In this document: piece by piece, positions 12,501-22,514 of the stretch
Position numbering within the stretch: the first letter of the stretch is position 1
Layout of the letters: each line of letters opens with the position of its first letter
Source of the DNA: Heracleum sosnowskyi
Lineage: Eukaryota; Streptophyta; Magnoliopsida; Apiales; Apiaceae
Assembly: GCA_030848705.1 (NCBI GenBank)
Contig: CM061243.1
Location: 5,428,001 to 5,492,000, forward strand
Length of the DNA: 64,000 nucleotides
Direction of reading: 5' to 3'
The notes under the pieces: model-generated
What the model was told of the DNA's origin: nothing
Databases searched by the model: none
What the model saw: only the letters and a program-made list of their open reading frames with translations
Translations under genes and position numbers: made by a program

Positions 12501-13485
12501 CAATATTATTATTTAATAGTATATTTCTATAAATAAGTAAGGTTAATTAAGTAAAAACACGAAATATAGTTAAGGGCAATTAAGTAAAATCACAACATAC
12601 CATACCAACCAACCAAACTTTTAATGTTTCGTCTATTATATAATAGTATTGATAGATAGACACGGGTCATCAAAAAAGATTCAAAAATGACAAACTAAAA
12701 AAACTAATGGGAACGGAAAATATTAAATAAAGAATTAAAATCAATATGATAAATTATAAAATGAGAAACTTAAATATTTATTGGAACATAGAAAAAATAA
12801 ATAAAGAATACAAATAAGGCTGAGGAAAATAAATGGGACATTATTAATATTATTTATTAAATTAATATTAATAATAAGGACAAATAGAAAAACTAACATG
12901 TTTTAATTAAAAAAAAAAGTAACTTTCAATGATATTTTTGTAAGTGTTTTAGTTATACTAATTGTATTCATTAAAAAAATATGTTGGCATTAAAATATGT
13001 TTTAAAATAAATAAGTAAGAGTTGCACATGATATTTTTGAAAAAGAGAGATTTTAGTGAGAACAATTATAAAAAGGTAATAGGTTTTAATTTAAAGATAA
13101 TTGTCCGCGATATTTTTGGAAAAAGAATAAATTTTGTTAGAAAGTTAAAAAAATACGTTGGCACGTTAAAATAGGTAAGCTTTTTTTAATAATTAAAAAC
13201 ATTAAAATAGGTATTAAAATAAATAAGTAAGGTTTACACCTGATATTTTTGAAAAAAAGAGATTTTAGTGAGAATAAATATAAAAGATAATATATTTTAA
13301 TATAAAGTTAATTGTCCGTGATATTTTTGAAAAAAGAGTAAATTTTGTTAAAAAAATATTTTAAATTAGAAAAGATAATAAATTACTATTTTTATATTAT
13401 TTTATTATTTATTAAATTGAATAAATAATCGAAACCAAAATTTTTCAATATTTCAAATTTAATAATATAGTATGGATAGTATAGA
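9506..13485 (-). mobile_element. Nested cluster of non-autonomous Helitrons
   Basis: Several minus-strand Helitron ends occur in series. CTAG-plus-hairpin 3' ends lie at 9506 and 10215 (with GTGCGATGCAC), and a related one near 10712-10735. AGTATAGA-type 5' ends (complement of TCTATACT) lie at 12208 and 13485. One candidate element runs 10215-12208 between A and T, the Helitron target. The block 9526-10210 is repeated, diverged, at 12661-13485, and 10235-10700 resembles 12216-12600. No Rep/helicase coding is present, so all copies are non-autonomous. Confidence 0.65.
11090..12010. repeat. Degenerate ~100-bp tandem repeat inside a Helitron
   Basis: About ten copies of a unit around 'cccgtgttatttttagaag' followed by 'atgagttgttttag' are spaced roughly 60-140 bp apart (for example near 11095, 11222, 11320, 11430, 11565, 11625, 11740, 11868 and 11930). 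Copies vary in length and sequence. The array lies within the candidate Helitron 10215-12208. Confidence 0.6.
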
Positions 13486-13784
13486 TAGCTTAACAAAAAT
13501 TGGTGTGTGCGCAGCGCACCATGCAGTTTAAGACATTGTGCAAAGTCTGACCATCAAATTTGTTATTGGATTTAAGCTTGGGCCGCATTGCAGTCTTTAA
13601 CCGGGTCGGCGTGTGGGTTATTTAATTCCTACTTGCGTAAAAGAGGATGACACAATATGACGTATTGGGCTTCAATATTCAGGTCTTTAAAATGAAAGCC
13701 CATTTACGAAAAGGCCAGGAAAGGACCCATTTATCTATACTAATACTAAAAAAAAAAACCTCCATTAACTCGATGAAATGTTAC

Positions 13785-14144
13785 GGCTCTGTTTGAGATT
13801 GCTGTTAAAAATTGTTGTGCTGTTGAAAAAAGTGATGTTAAAATAAGTGCTATTGTGAAAATCAGATAACTGTTTGGTAATATTTTTGATATGTGCATAT
13901 TTTGGTGTATAATATAAAAAATTAATGTTTTGGTGAGTTTGATGTTGAAACCGGTAGTTGCTTCCCGCAAAAGCTGAAAAGCAGCTTTTTTCAAAAGCAT
14001 GGGGGACCTGCTTTCTCTAAAAACAGTTTTTCAGCCAAAAACGTTTTTCAGAAAATCAACTTTTAAATTTTACCAAAAACTTTTTTAGCTGCTTTTCAGA
14101 AAAAAGCTCATGTTGCTGTCTGCAACAACAATGCCAAACGGAGC
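13785..14144. mobile_element. MITE with GGCTCTGTTTG-type ends
   Basis: The left end GGCTCTGTTTGAGATTGC and the right end, whose complement reads GCTCCGTTTGGCATTG, form imperfect terminal inverted repeats around 360 bp. The interior is rich in 'aaaagc/gcttttt' self-complementary blocks, as in foldback MITEs. A clear target duplication is not visible. Just upstream, at about 13733, lies a TCTATACTA start resembling a Helitron 5' end. Confidence 0.5.
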
Positions 14145-14749
14145 ATACATATCAAACTTCTCTCTTCTTCTTCTATCGGCAACAAATAGTCTTCACCGTA
14201 GGCTTTCTTCCTTATTTTCAAAGTATAATTTACGCTTATTCATTTTGTTTTTAAAATTATACTTGCAAGTTATTTTAGTGTTTGTTTAAAAAAAATTAAA
14301 TTGATAATTACATCAACTTTATTTTGAAAAAATTAAATTTAAAAATTATAGAGAAAAGGGAGGAAAACGACACTTGTAAAAGACTTGTATTAACACTGAT
14401 ACATTTGGCGCACTAGGTATTTGTTTTCTGAGTCAGATTGATATTCCATGAGTCGTGTAATCGCACACTAGATATTTGTTGATTAGTAATACAATTGTCA
14501 TATTAGGGAAGTTGAAATCAATTGATTTAGTTAATTGGTGTGATATGTTGCTGATAGTTGCTAACTAGGTTGTTTTAATTTAGTAATTAACCGGAATTGT
14601 TACGACTTATGAGTACCATTGCATGCTGGTTAATTTTAATCTTATATTTCATTATGCACTTCACTTGATCCCATATGTTGTCTATTGTTTGATCATTTAT
14701 GGTCCAAAAACTAATCATCATATCTATCTAGTCAAAACATTGTGTTTTT

Positions 14750-16100
14750 AAAATGGCCCTGAACCTTGAGATAGATGAGCTGAAAAAGCCATAAAATTCG
14801 AGAATTACGAATTCCATAACTCGCCCAGAGTTGCAGAAAAGCTAACTCAAAAGCTCGATAGTGGAGTACAAGAGAAACTAAAAATTCCATGGGAACAACT
14901 CAAAAGCTTGACGAATATGTGACAAATATTCGCCCAGCACAAATTGCCAGAATTCGCCAAAAATCAAGGCCTGAATTGTTTCTAAATATTATATTTGCGA
15001 GAAAACTTGATGTTGAAGCCTAAAATTGTTTCTACAAGCACAACAAATGATCTTCAAAGCTTCCAGGCCTCAGAAAATCTTCATCCAGGTTTTGAAAAAT
15101 GTCGTATGACAAGACTTCTCTTAGTTTTGCCAACAAGTTTCTTTAAGCTGTTGCATTATTTGAAGAAGCCTCCTTTTATTGATCTGCACGCCCCATAAAA
15201 TTCTGGAACTTCGTCATCATTAGTTTTTTCAGAAAGCTCTTGTGGCAAATCTCGAAGTCCATGAATCACTACACGAGTTGAAAAGTGACAGCCACACCCA
15301 CTTGTGAAGGAAGCAATTGAGAATAAGATACATCGCTGTAACTTTAAATAAATTCAGAATTGGTCGAGGACTGAGCTCTCTCATCCCCGACACATTTTTT
15401 TATAGAACTGTCGTCGGATGCCATTTGGATCCGAGGACAAATCTAAATAAAGTCCCCAAGTCCAGAAGCAAAAGTTTTTTCTACTTACAGCTCAATATAC
15501 ATGAAGATTCGGAGGATGTCAAAAATGATCTTCTTGTGATCTAGTTATGGTCTGCTGCAACAAACACTTCAGACGCTTCATATTTACGCTTGAGCTGTCC
15601 GTGATGCTCACATGATTTTGTTCAACTAAATGAAGGTACTGGTTACAAGATCTAATGCTACACACTTCAAGACTGGATCTTCTCATTTCTAAGCTGAAGT
15701 TTTCTGGAGATAAACAAACGTATTAGTTATACTTCTCCCTTTGAGGATGGCGACTTCTCGTCCCCGAGGTCAAGTTTTTCCAAAAAAATTCATCAGACTT
15801 GAAGGCAAACCATAGAGAAAAGACATGCAAAAGGATGTTTGGTATCTTGTTCTGATGTTTCATGATCAAAAGAATCACTACTAAACACAAATGATGGATT
15901 CCCAGCCACTTTATAAGAGATGATGCTGGGTATGAATGCACACACCCCCTTGAGGGAGACAAGCAAAGCGAAGTGTAAATCTTCAAAGAGCCTTTATGTG
16001 AGGTTGATTGTCCATTGAAAGCTACAAATCGCCAAGTATGAGTTATGAATCTCCAAAAAGCCTTAATATGAGGTTAATTCTCCAAATTTAACAAAATCCT
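14750..16100. mobile_element. Probable degenerate LTR retroelement remnant
   Basis: This stretch is less AT-rich than its surroundings. On the minus strand the segment around 15730-15990 ends in a run like 'ctcaaagggagaag', resembling the end of pol plus a polypurine tract. The part at 14760-15000 has LTR/leader-like sequence. No intact domain (RT, integrase, gag) can be read in any frame and no LTR pair was found. This is a weak call. Confidence 0.25.
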
Positions 16101-16130
16101 ATAAGGACTGATTACAAGGATCCCAAAAGG

Positions 16131-16610
16131 TTGTTAAACTTGACCAATGCACATCAAAGCTATTATGTTGGATGTTGCAGTACTTGCTATTATAAATATG
16201 TCCCAACGGAAGACCCTGAGAAAGAAACCTTCGAGTTTTATAAAGACTTTGTCAGCTCTGTCAAGCTTATATATGGGTCACAGAGTAAACAGATCTTGGC
16301 TCTCAGAAAAAGGTATCGAGATTGCAAGGAAGACAGGTAATCTTAATTCCTTCCCACTGCATAATTTGTTAAAATTTATGTTAAGGATTCTCAATTTCAT
16401 ATATGATTGTGCGTGTTTCATCTTTTTTTATGGACACGGCCTCTGTAAGGAGCTTATGAAGCCCCGGAGTTTCCCATATTTACATATTTATTTCCTTTCA
16501 GTGGTTGATGTATGAATAATGTGTGAGATGCTTGTACAGTTTGGTTTCCCATGGCTTAGGTATTGTACAAGTATGTGAGTTGATTGCTGCTACATTTTTA
16601 TTTCTCATTG
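16131..16610 (+). pseudogene. Truncated PAH-repeat gene copy with internal deletion
   Basis: The exon ending at 16336 (GACAG, then GTAATC) encodes FEFYKDFVSSVKLIYGSQSK and aligns with the 1219-1330 exon of the first PAH gene, with the same splice phase and a recognisably similar following intron. At about 16500 the similarity jumps from that intron to the 3' untranslated region corresponding to about 2230 in the first gene. The later three exons are therefore missing, and this copy cannot make the second PAH half or PAH3. Confidence 0.6.
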
Positions 16611-16630
16611 CAGAGTTTATTTATAAAAGT

Positions 16631-16837
16631 TTATTTCTCATAACGTACATCTTTTTTCCCTGCTTCCTTGATGATCTCAGTCTTTGCACTCGCCTTTAAC
16701 ATCTGTATTTCTTCAGACATAGCTAACTCAAGAAGCACCTTATTGACATCCATCACCTCGATCTGTTTGTCCCCTAAATTCTTGACCGAATCTTGCATGT
16801 ATTGGACAGCTTCTGGACTTAAACTTTTGGAATCCAC
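16631..16837 (-). other. Exon-like open stretch, unknown
   Basis: A minus-strand open stretch reads SLSPEAVQYMQDSVKNLGDK and continues as a charged, helix-prone peptide to a stop. A possible acceptor (GGCAG) lies just upstream. It looks like the last exon of a protein-coding gene, but I do not recognise the family. Its neighbours are gene fragments, so it is probably one too. Confidence 0.3.
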
Positions 16838-17369
16838 TACTGCCTACCCTTATCCTCCAAATGAAAACTGTGATAATAATTATTCTATTTATATTTTACT
16901 CTTTGGTGGTGATATAATCGGTAAAGGCACATAGGCGATTAATAGAATATTCGGTGATTAATTGTAATCAATTTAAATTGCAAAATTTTACATTAATAAG
17001 TTCAACATAGAACATTGAAAATTCGATATTAGCTACCGAAGAATTTTACCCATACCTAAATTTTGACCACCAAGCAAAAAGAGTCATTTTTCACATTACA
17101 ATTACAAGGTTTCTTCTTTTCAAATTTTTTCTAATTTTCTAATTTCCTAATTTTTTATATTATTTTTATTTTAAAACATATTGACTGGTTTATTACGTTT
17201 ATTGACCGATCTTTACAAAAATACACATTTTCACTCAATTATTAAAGTCAGTTCGATTAACAACCGAAAGGTAATTAATTGACGATCAATTCCGATTGTT
17301 TGCCATTTTTTAGAAGAATGCTCTTTGGCATGATTAGAGGTTTAGGGACTTTGGCATCGAGAAAATTTG

Positions 17370-17548
17370 AGAATTTAGTAATACTAGGTACACCAACAAT
17401 TCATGATTTTTTTTGGGCATGTGGTGAGTTTGTGGACTATCCAAGTTGGTTGCATTTGGGACAGTAGGCTTCAATTTATTTCTAACTCGGAATCGAAATT
17501 TGACCCGATTCTCGAAAAAAGACTCGGGATTAAACCCGAATTATCACA
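17370..17548 (+). mobile_element. Truncated LTR of the TRIM family seen at 22.3 kb
   Basis: The segment is a diverged match to the second half of the LTR at 22287-22514 and shares the 'gcatgtggtg', 'ctcggaat' and 'gacccgattctcgaaaa' blocks and the ...CACA end. No primer-binding site follows it, so it is a solo or truncated LTR. Confidence 0.6.
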
Positions 17549-18123
17549 TTTTCCGTGATTGTTCACATTTATTTATACACTGTAGTCTATATAGAAGAAT
17601 CCCTAATAAAAATTACACATGTAAGTCTTGTTCAAATCTCTACACCTACACCTGAGTTTATTGATTGAGACAACAGAACCAGAAAAGACAACTTCATGAC
17701 CACTGTCTACTTTTCTTCGATCAATTTTCTTAACCTACATAAGCACGAACGTTAGTTAGAAACAAAAAAAAAACAAACACTTAACAGTATGATTAAGTTG
17801 ACGTTATGATTAAGTTGACAGACACAAAAAGATAATTAAAACTTCAGAAAACTGAGGTTGAGTAAACCCGTACATAATCATGGTTTAATACACTAATTTC
17901 TGAAAAGAGGTAAAAAACATAATCAACTTTTTTGAAAAAAAAAAGTATTGAAAATGTTCAAATTAAAATCATTAATTTTAATTTAAAAAGACTATAAAGT
18001 AGAATCAAATATCATTTGTGATAAATTATATTTAGCATATAGAATAAGCAATTCGTGGAAATACAAAATGTAATAGGTAATTGAAAAAGAGAAGACAAAC
18101 TTTCACGAATTCGGTCAAACATC

Positions 18124-18463
18124 TAATATTCATGTAAAATCTATTAACTATAAAAAGTTAAAAATAAATGGGAATTCATCAACTATAAGAACAAACAGTA
18201 ATCAAATGAAAAATTAAAATCAATGAAAATATACACATAGACAAATAAATTGAAGATGAACATTATAATGACATAATGGTAAAAACATTATGAAACATTA
18301 CCGATTTTTTATGAAGACGCTACACTGATATGTGTTTCGACCTGTTCATGCAGTTTACAACCAACCACCGGATCGATATATTGGATTAAAATCAAAAGAG
18401 TCTCACATACCGAGAATGAGATGAATGATGAAATTGATACTTGATGAAAGAAATATGAGATTC
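18124..18463. repeat. 340-bp direct repeat, copy 1
   Basis: This sequence is repeated in the same orientation at 19807-20153 with only scattered differences. Copy 1 ends about 28 bp before the SC35-like exon remnant. The content is AT-rich and non-coding. Confidence 0.8.
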
Positions 18464-18490
18464 TTCCGACGATTGTTCTTGTCATATGAT

Positions 18491-18650
18491 CAGCCCCTTG
18501 CCCTCATTTCGTGAGGTTTCTTCCGATTTTCTTCAGCAAATACAACAGTCAGCTCTCGACCAAGGAGCACTTGACCATCCATATGGTATTTAGCATCTCT
18601 GCATCCTCAGGATACACATATTTCACAAAACCAATACCACGCGGAACCAT
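18491..18650 (-). pseudogene. SC35-like splicing factor RRM fragment, frameshifted
   Basis: On the minus strand one frame reads VPRGIGFVKYVYPEDAEM, and a shifted frame continues KYHMDGQVLLGRELTVVFAE and ENRKKPHEMRAR. This is the RNP1 strand through the C-terminal end of an RRM as in plant SC35-like (SCL) SR proteins. A one-base indel separates the two frames. No RNP2 half, RS tail or other exon is nearby, so this is a dead exon copy. Confidence 0.7.
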
Positions 18651-18912
18651 CTATGCATGCAAAGAACCAATAATAACCAAATCCTCAATTCCATTACCAT
18701 CATAATCCCCACCTATGAGTTTACTACTTCCAAATCAGACCTATCAGGAGACTCAAGCCTACAATACCCAGAACTCTTATTTCCATTGCGTGGAACTATT
18801 GTTGGTTTAGTGGCTAAAGTAGAAGATGATTCAGTTAAGTAATATTAAATTCCGATTTGGTCCGACTACAATCACTTAACTGACATCTCGGAAATCTAGT
18901 AGTTGAACGGTA

Positions 18913-19151
18913 CTCCCTCCGTTTCAAAATACTTGTCCACTTTTGACCTTCTGGCACGTATTTTAAAGTGCATTGACTGGATAGTTACATAAATTATTTT
19001 TAAAATTTTCTTTTTTTGAATAAAACTTTGATATTTAAATTTTTATTCACAAAAAAAATTGAAAAAATAATTTGAATAGGTATTTGGCCAAAGCATTTCA
19101 AATTGCAAATCTAAAAATAGAAAGTTGACATGTATTGTGAAACAGAGGTAG
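18913..19151. mobile_element. Stowaway MITE
   Basis: The element begins CTCCCTCCGTTTC and ends GAAACAGAGGTAG, flanked on both sides by TA (18911-18912 and 19152-19153). The 239-bp size, TIR sequence and TA duplication are typical of Stowaway elements of the Tc1/mariner superfamily. Confidence 0.85.
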
Positions 19152-19373
19152 TATTAAATAATGTTTTTTGGAGGTACTTGACGGAATAACATCAAATGTT
19201 AAAAATTTTATAATTTGATACACAAAATGTGTAATATTATACATGAGCCATTTTTTATAATAGTAATAGGCGAAGCCATCAAATTGCAATTAGGTTTACA
19301 TCTATAAAGATAAATAATAAGATTGGGGGGTCGTGTTTAAACCATTAATTAAGAAGTCATAATAAATGCTTAC

Positions 19374-19805
19374 CATTAGCTCTGCTTCAAGTTCCAGATC
19401 CTCATCATTATGCTCATGCAAGTGCCTTGACCATGGCACCAGGTTGAAGTAACCTTCTGTGAGCCCAGCTATGTCCACAAGAAGGGGTAGCACCTGCAAT
19501 TACATAAAATTCTTTTTATTAAGGTAACAATATAACTAATAAAAATTTTATTAGGCACTGCTAGTTTGATTTTTTTTAAATCAATTATTTCACTATGTCA
19601 TTCATACTTGGAAGCATTTTTTTCCCTCTAATTATGCATTAATAACAAATAATAAGTGGAATTGCTTAATTAAGGATTATTAATGCAAGGCGATAGTGTG
19701 TCCACAGGTAGGTTAGATGAATAAAATATATGGAAGATTTTTAAGAGCAAAACAAAGAATTGCATTACTTCTGCATTCAGCCTCTGAAGGCTAATAATGC
19801 TCTTT
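19374..19805 (-). pseudogene. Two spliced exons of an unknown gene
   Basis: Exon 19769-19805 (KSIISLQRLNAE) and exon 19374-19493 (VLPLLVDIAGLTEGYFNLVP, then an acidic tail HEHNDEDLELEAELM) have AG acceptors and GT donors and join in phase 0. The peptide looks well conserved and coding, but I do not recognise the family. No further exons are seen: upstream lies the 347-bp repeat copy and downstream a Stowaway MITE. It is most likely a captured or duplicated gene fragment. Confidence 0.5.
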
Positions 19806-19806
19806 C

Positions 19807-20153
19807 TAATCTTCATGTAAATTCTATTAACTATAAAAAGTTAAAAATAAACGGGAATTCATCAACTATAAAAACAAACTGTAATCAAATGAAAAATTAA
19901 AATCAATGAAAATATACACATAGACAAATAAATTGAAGATGAACATTATAATGACATAATGGTAAAATCATTACAAAACATTACCGATTTTTTGTGAAGA
20001 CATTACACCAATATGTGTTTCAACCTGTTCATGTAGTTTACAACCAACCACGGGATCGATATATTAGATTAAAATCAAAAGAGTCTCACATATGACATAC
20101 CGAAAATGAGATGAATGATGAAATTGATACTTGATGAAAGAAATATGAGATTC
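19807..20153. repeat. 340-bp direct repeat, copy 2
   Basis: Same orientation as 18124-18463 and nearly identical. Its left edge coincides, within 2 bp, with the acceptor of the unknown exon at 19805, so the repeat may have been part of that gene's intron. Confidence 0.8.
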
Positions 20154-20354
20154 CATGTCTAAATTGAAATTACAAGTAATTGAAATCAAAAGTTTGAAAA
20201 TTTGCATAATTTGGGAAATGATAGTGTAAGAGATTTGTCTTACTTCATAAACCCTCAAGCCCTCGTCTCTCTCTTATAACAAATAATTCGACACTTCTCT
20301 GTTTCAAAGTAATTCGCTACTTCTATCTCTTTCTCTCTCTCTCGCTCTCTCGTA

Positions 20355-20604
20355 ATGGATGCAGATCGCATGTATTCACGTCTATATACACAATATATAT
20401 GTATGCATTTTTATTTATTTATTTATTTACTTACTTACTTATTTATTCATTTGCATTTGCAGTGTTCTAGCAGAGTTCATTCCACCGAACTCGACTATAT
20501 CTGCTTTTGTTGATTCCGTCCATGCAGCTTATCAACCCGAGTCTGAGGATTTAGCTCGACTCTTGGGACAGATTCAGCAGCATTTCGAGGGCATGAAGAT
20601 GAGT
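20355..20604 (+). CDS. 5' end of a PAH-repeat (SIN3-like) gene
   Basis: Exon 1 (20355-20371, MDADR plus a split codon) joins by a GT-AG intron to exon 2 (20463 on). Exon 2 reads VLAEFIPPNSTISAFVDSVH, then AAYQPESEDLARLLGQIQQH and FEGMKM, which fits the first half of a PAH repeat. A CT-rich leader (20270-20353) precedes the ATG, as in many plant 5' UTRs. A stop occurs at about 20605. A weak donor (GTTAGT) overlaps it, but no matching next exon is found before the TRIM element; the exon that would fit is the orphan at 4067-4213. Probably the start of a truncated copy. Confidence 0.45.
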
Positions 20605-20609
20605 TAGTA

Positions 20610-21940
20610 ACAACATTTTCCTTTTGTTCATCACATTGTTGTTTTTAACTTAATAGTGTTACATACTAGCATATTAATTAGAACTGTGATTTTTTTCCTT
20701 TTATTTCAAGTATTAGAATGAATATGCGTCGGATGTTAGAGTTGGGTATGGAAGCAGTGTGATGGAGTTTTATTATAAGAAGCCCATTAAGGATGTTGTA
20801 TGAGAAAAATTGTGTGAAGATTTGGGATGCTATTGGAAGTGGGAACCTGTTGTTTTCAATGAAAGAATATATAATATTAACTTTTTTTCTCACATTCTCT
20901 TTTAAATATCCTACAATGTTTACTACGTTTCCATTATTTTTAAATCAAGTATAAACCCTGAACATTACCATTATTATCACTTGCCCATAACTTTACGTAT
21001 TTTCCGTTATTTTTACTCACTTTTCATGATTTCATCCCATATATTTTTATTGCATGAATTTACATATTTACACTACACGTTCTACACATAACTTTAGTAG
21101 AAATATGTACGTTCTGCTTATGAAACTATCATTATTATATAAAGAATGTTTTGTGTAAAAATACAATATGTCAAATTAATGATGTACATGAAATTCTACC
21201 GATGCACACATAGAGTTCTTAACTAATGTACATTAAATTAAGTATGATACATAAATTGGTACAATTCATTCTTTCTAAATTTATATTATAAAAAATTACT
21301 TTTGTTTGATGTCGAAAACTTTTTATAAATTAAACATTATCAATTTATCGAATAGTTAATCCATACACTCATTTATGTGACAAAAATTAAAAATGTGCTC
21401 TTACAAGAACTCGTAAGATAAGAGAACAGGTTCGCTGGTTGTTGCCCAGGCTCTGTCATTCACTTTCAAAATCATTTAGTCTGAGGCTCTGTCATTCACT
21501 TTCAAAATCATGTAGTCTGAGAGATGGTATCTTGTTCAGATAGTCTAGAACTCTGATTCTGAAAGTGTTTAGTTCCATGGTTTTCACTTGCCCATCCTCC
21601 ATGGCCTCTGCAACTTCCATACTTTCAGCCTCCACAAAATTGACTGTGCTCGTAAACAATCCAACTGATAGAGGGTCTTTTTTGAACATCGCATAAGTGT
21701 ACCTATACAGTTGAGGGCCCAAGATGCCTATAGGCCTAATCATTTCTTGTTCTGTGAAACTTTTTCTACTCGTATTTCAAATATTTCTCAATTTGCAACT
21801 TAATTTCTTGTTTTGCTCAAACTCAATTTCTTGTTATGGTACATATACGATATTTTATATGTTTCTTAGTTTCATAACTTGTATACACTAAATGTTTATT
21901 AATTGTAAATCTTATGATAGAACTATTGAACGTTTATCAA
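20610..21940. other. Gene-poor stretch with a short unknown ORF
   Basis: The stretch at 20690-20950 resembles 3790-4035. A minus-strand open frame at 21492-21743 (83 codons, ending RVLDYLNKIPSLRLHDFESE) looks somewhat coding but is not recognised. Its stop lies in a 36-bp tandem duplication (about 21447-21520). The rest is AT-rich with no feature I can name. Confidence 0.3.
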
Positions 21941-21979
21941 CATGACCTCTGGCCTAGGTAGACAAGACTTAAAATATCG

Positions 21980-22514
21980 GGCCAGTATGCTTCGACTTAT
22001 TCGGACTCGGAATTGGGACTTGACCCGATTTTCGAAAAATACTCGGGATTTGACCCGGATTGTCACATATGGTATCAGAGCCAACTCTCGAAAGCTTGAT
22101 TCGTCAAGTTGTCGAAGGTGGGGACACGAAGGCTGGTGGTATTATCCCACAATGGACAGAGGTCCGGAGGTGGGGACACAAAGTCAGTCGGTATTATCCC
22201 ACAATGGCTAGGGAGGAACGATCTTGGAACCTATGGGCTATCCGTTCAGGCTTGACGAGGACGTAAATAGTTTAAGTGGGGGAGTTTGTAACACCCCAAT
22301 CTCACATCGAGGAGATTTGGGACTTCTGTTCAGTTTATAAGGCAAAGCACTACTACTAATTAGCACCAACAAAATCATGATATTTTGGGGGCATGTGGTG
22401 GGCTTGTCATTACTTGGCTGCATTTGGACCAGTATGCTTCGACTTATTCGAACTCGGAATTGAGACTTGACCCAATTTTCGAAAAATACTCGGAATTTGA
22501 CCCGGGTTGTCACA
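21980..22514 (+). mobile_element. TRIM retrotransposon with truncated 5' LTR
   Basis: A primer-binding site TGGTATCAGAGCC (22070-22082, initiator-Met tRNA) follows an LTR end ...TGTCACA at 22067. About 200 bp of non-coding interior leads to a polypurine tract (AAGTGGGGGAG), and then a full LTR from TGTAACACCCC (22287) to ...TGTCACA (22514), 228 bp. The 5' LTR is present only from about 21980. The interior holds two tandem copies of 'aggtggggacac' plus 'ggtattatcccacaatgg'. It encodes no protein, matching the definition of a terminal-repeat retrotransposon in miniature. Confidence 0.85.

Noticed and set aside
18657..18842. Plus-strand 61-codon frame next to the RRM fragment
   Set aside because: No recognisable motif. 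The minus strand gives a GDYDGNGIEDLVIIG-like phrase, but it is broken by stops and too short to call.
21980..22514. Cassandra-type TRIM
   Set aside because: The LTR shows no 5S rRNA-like block, which defines Cassandra.
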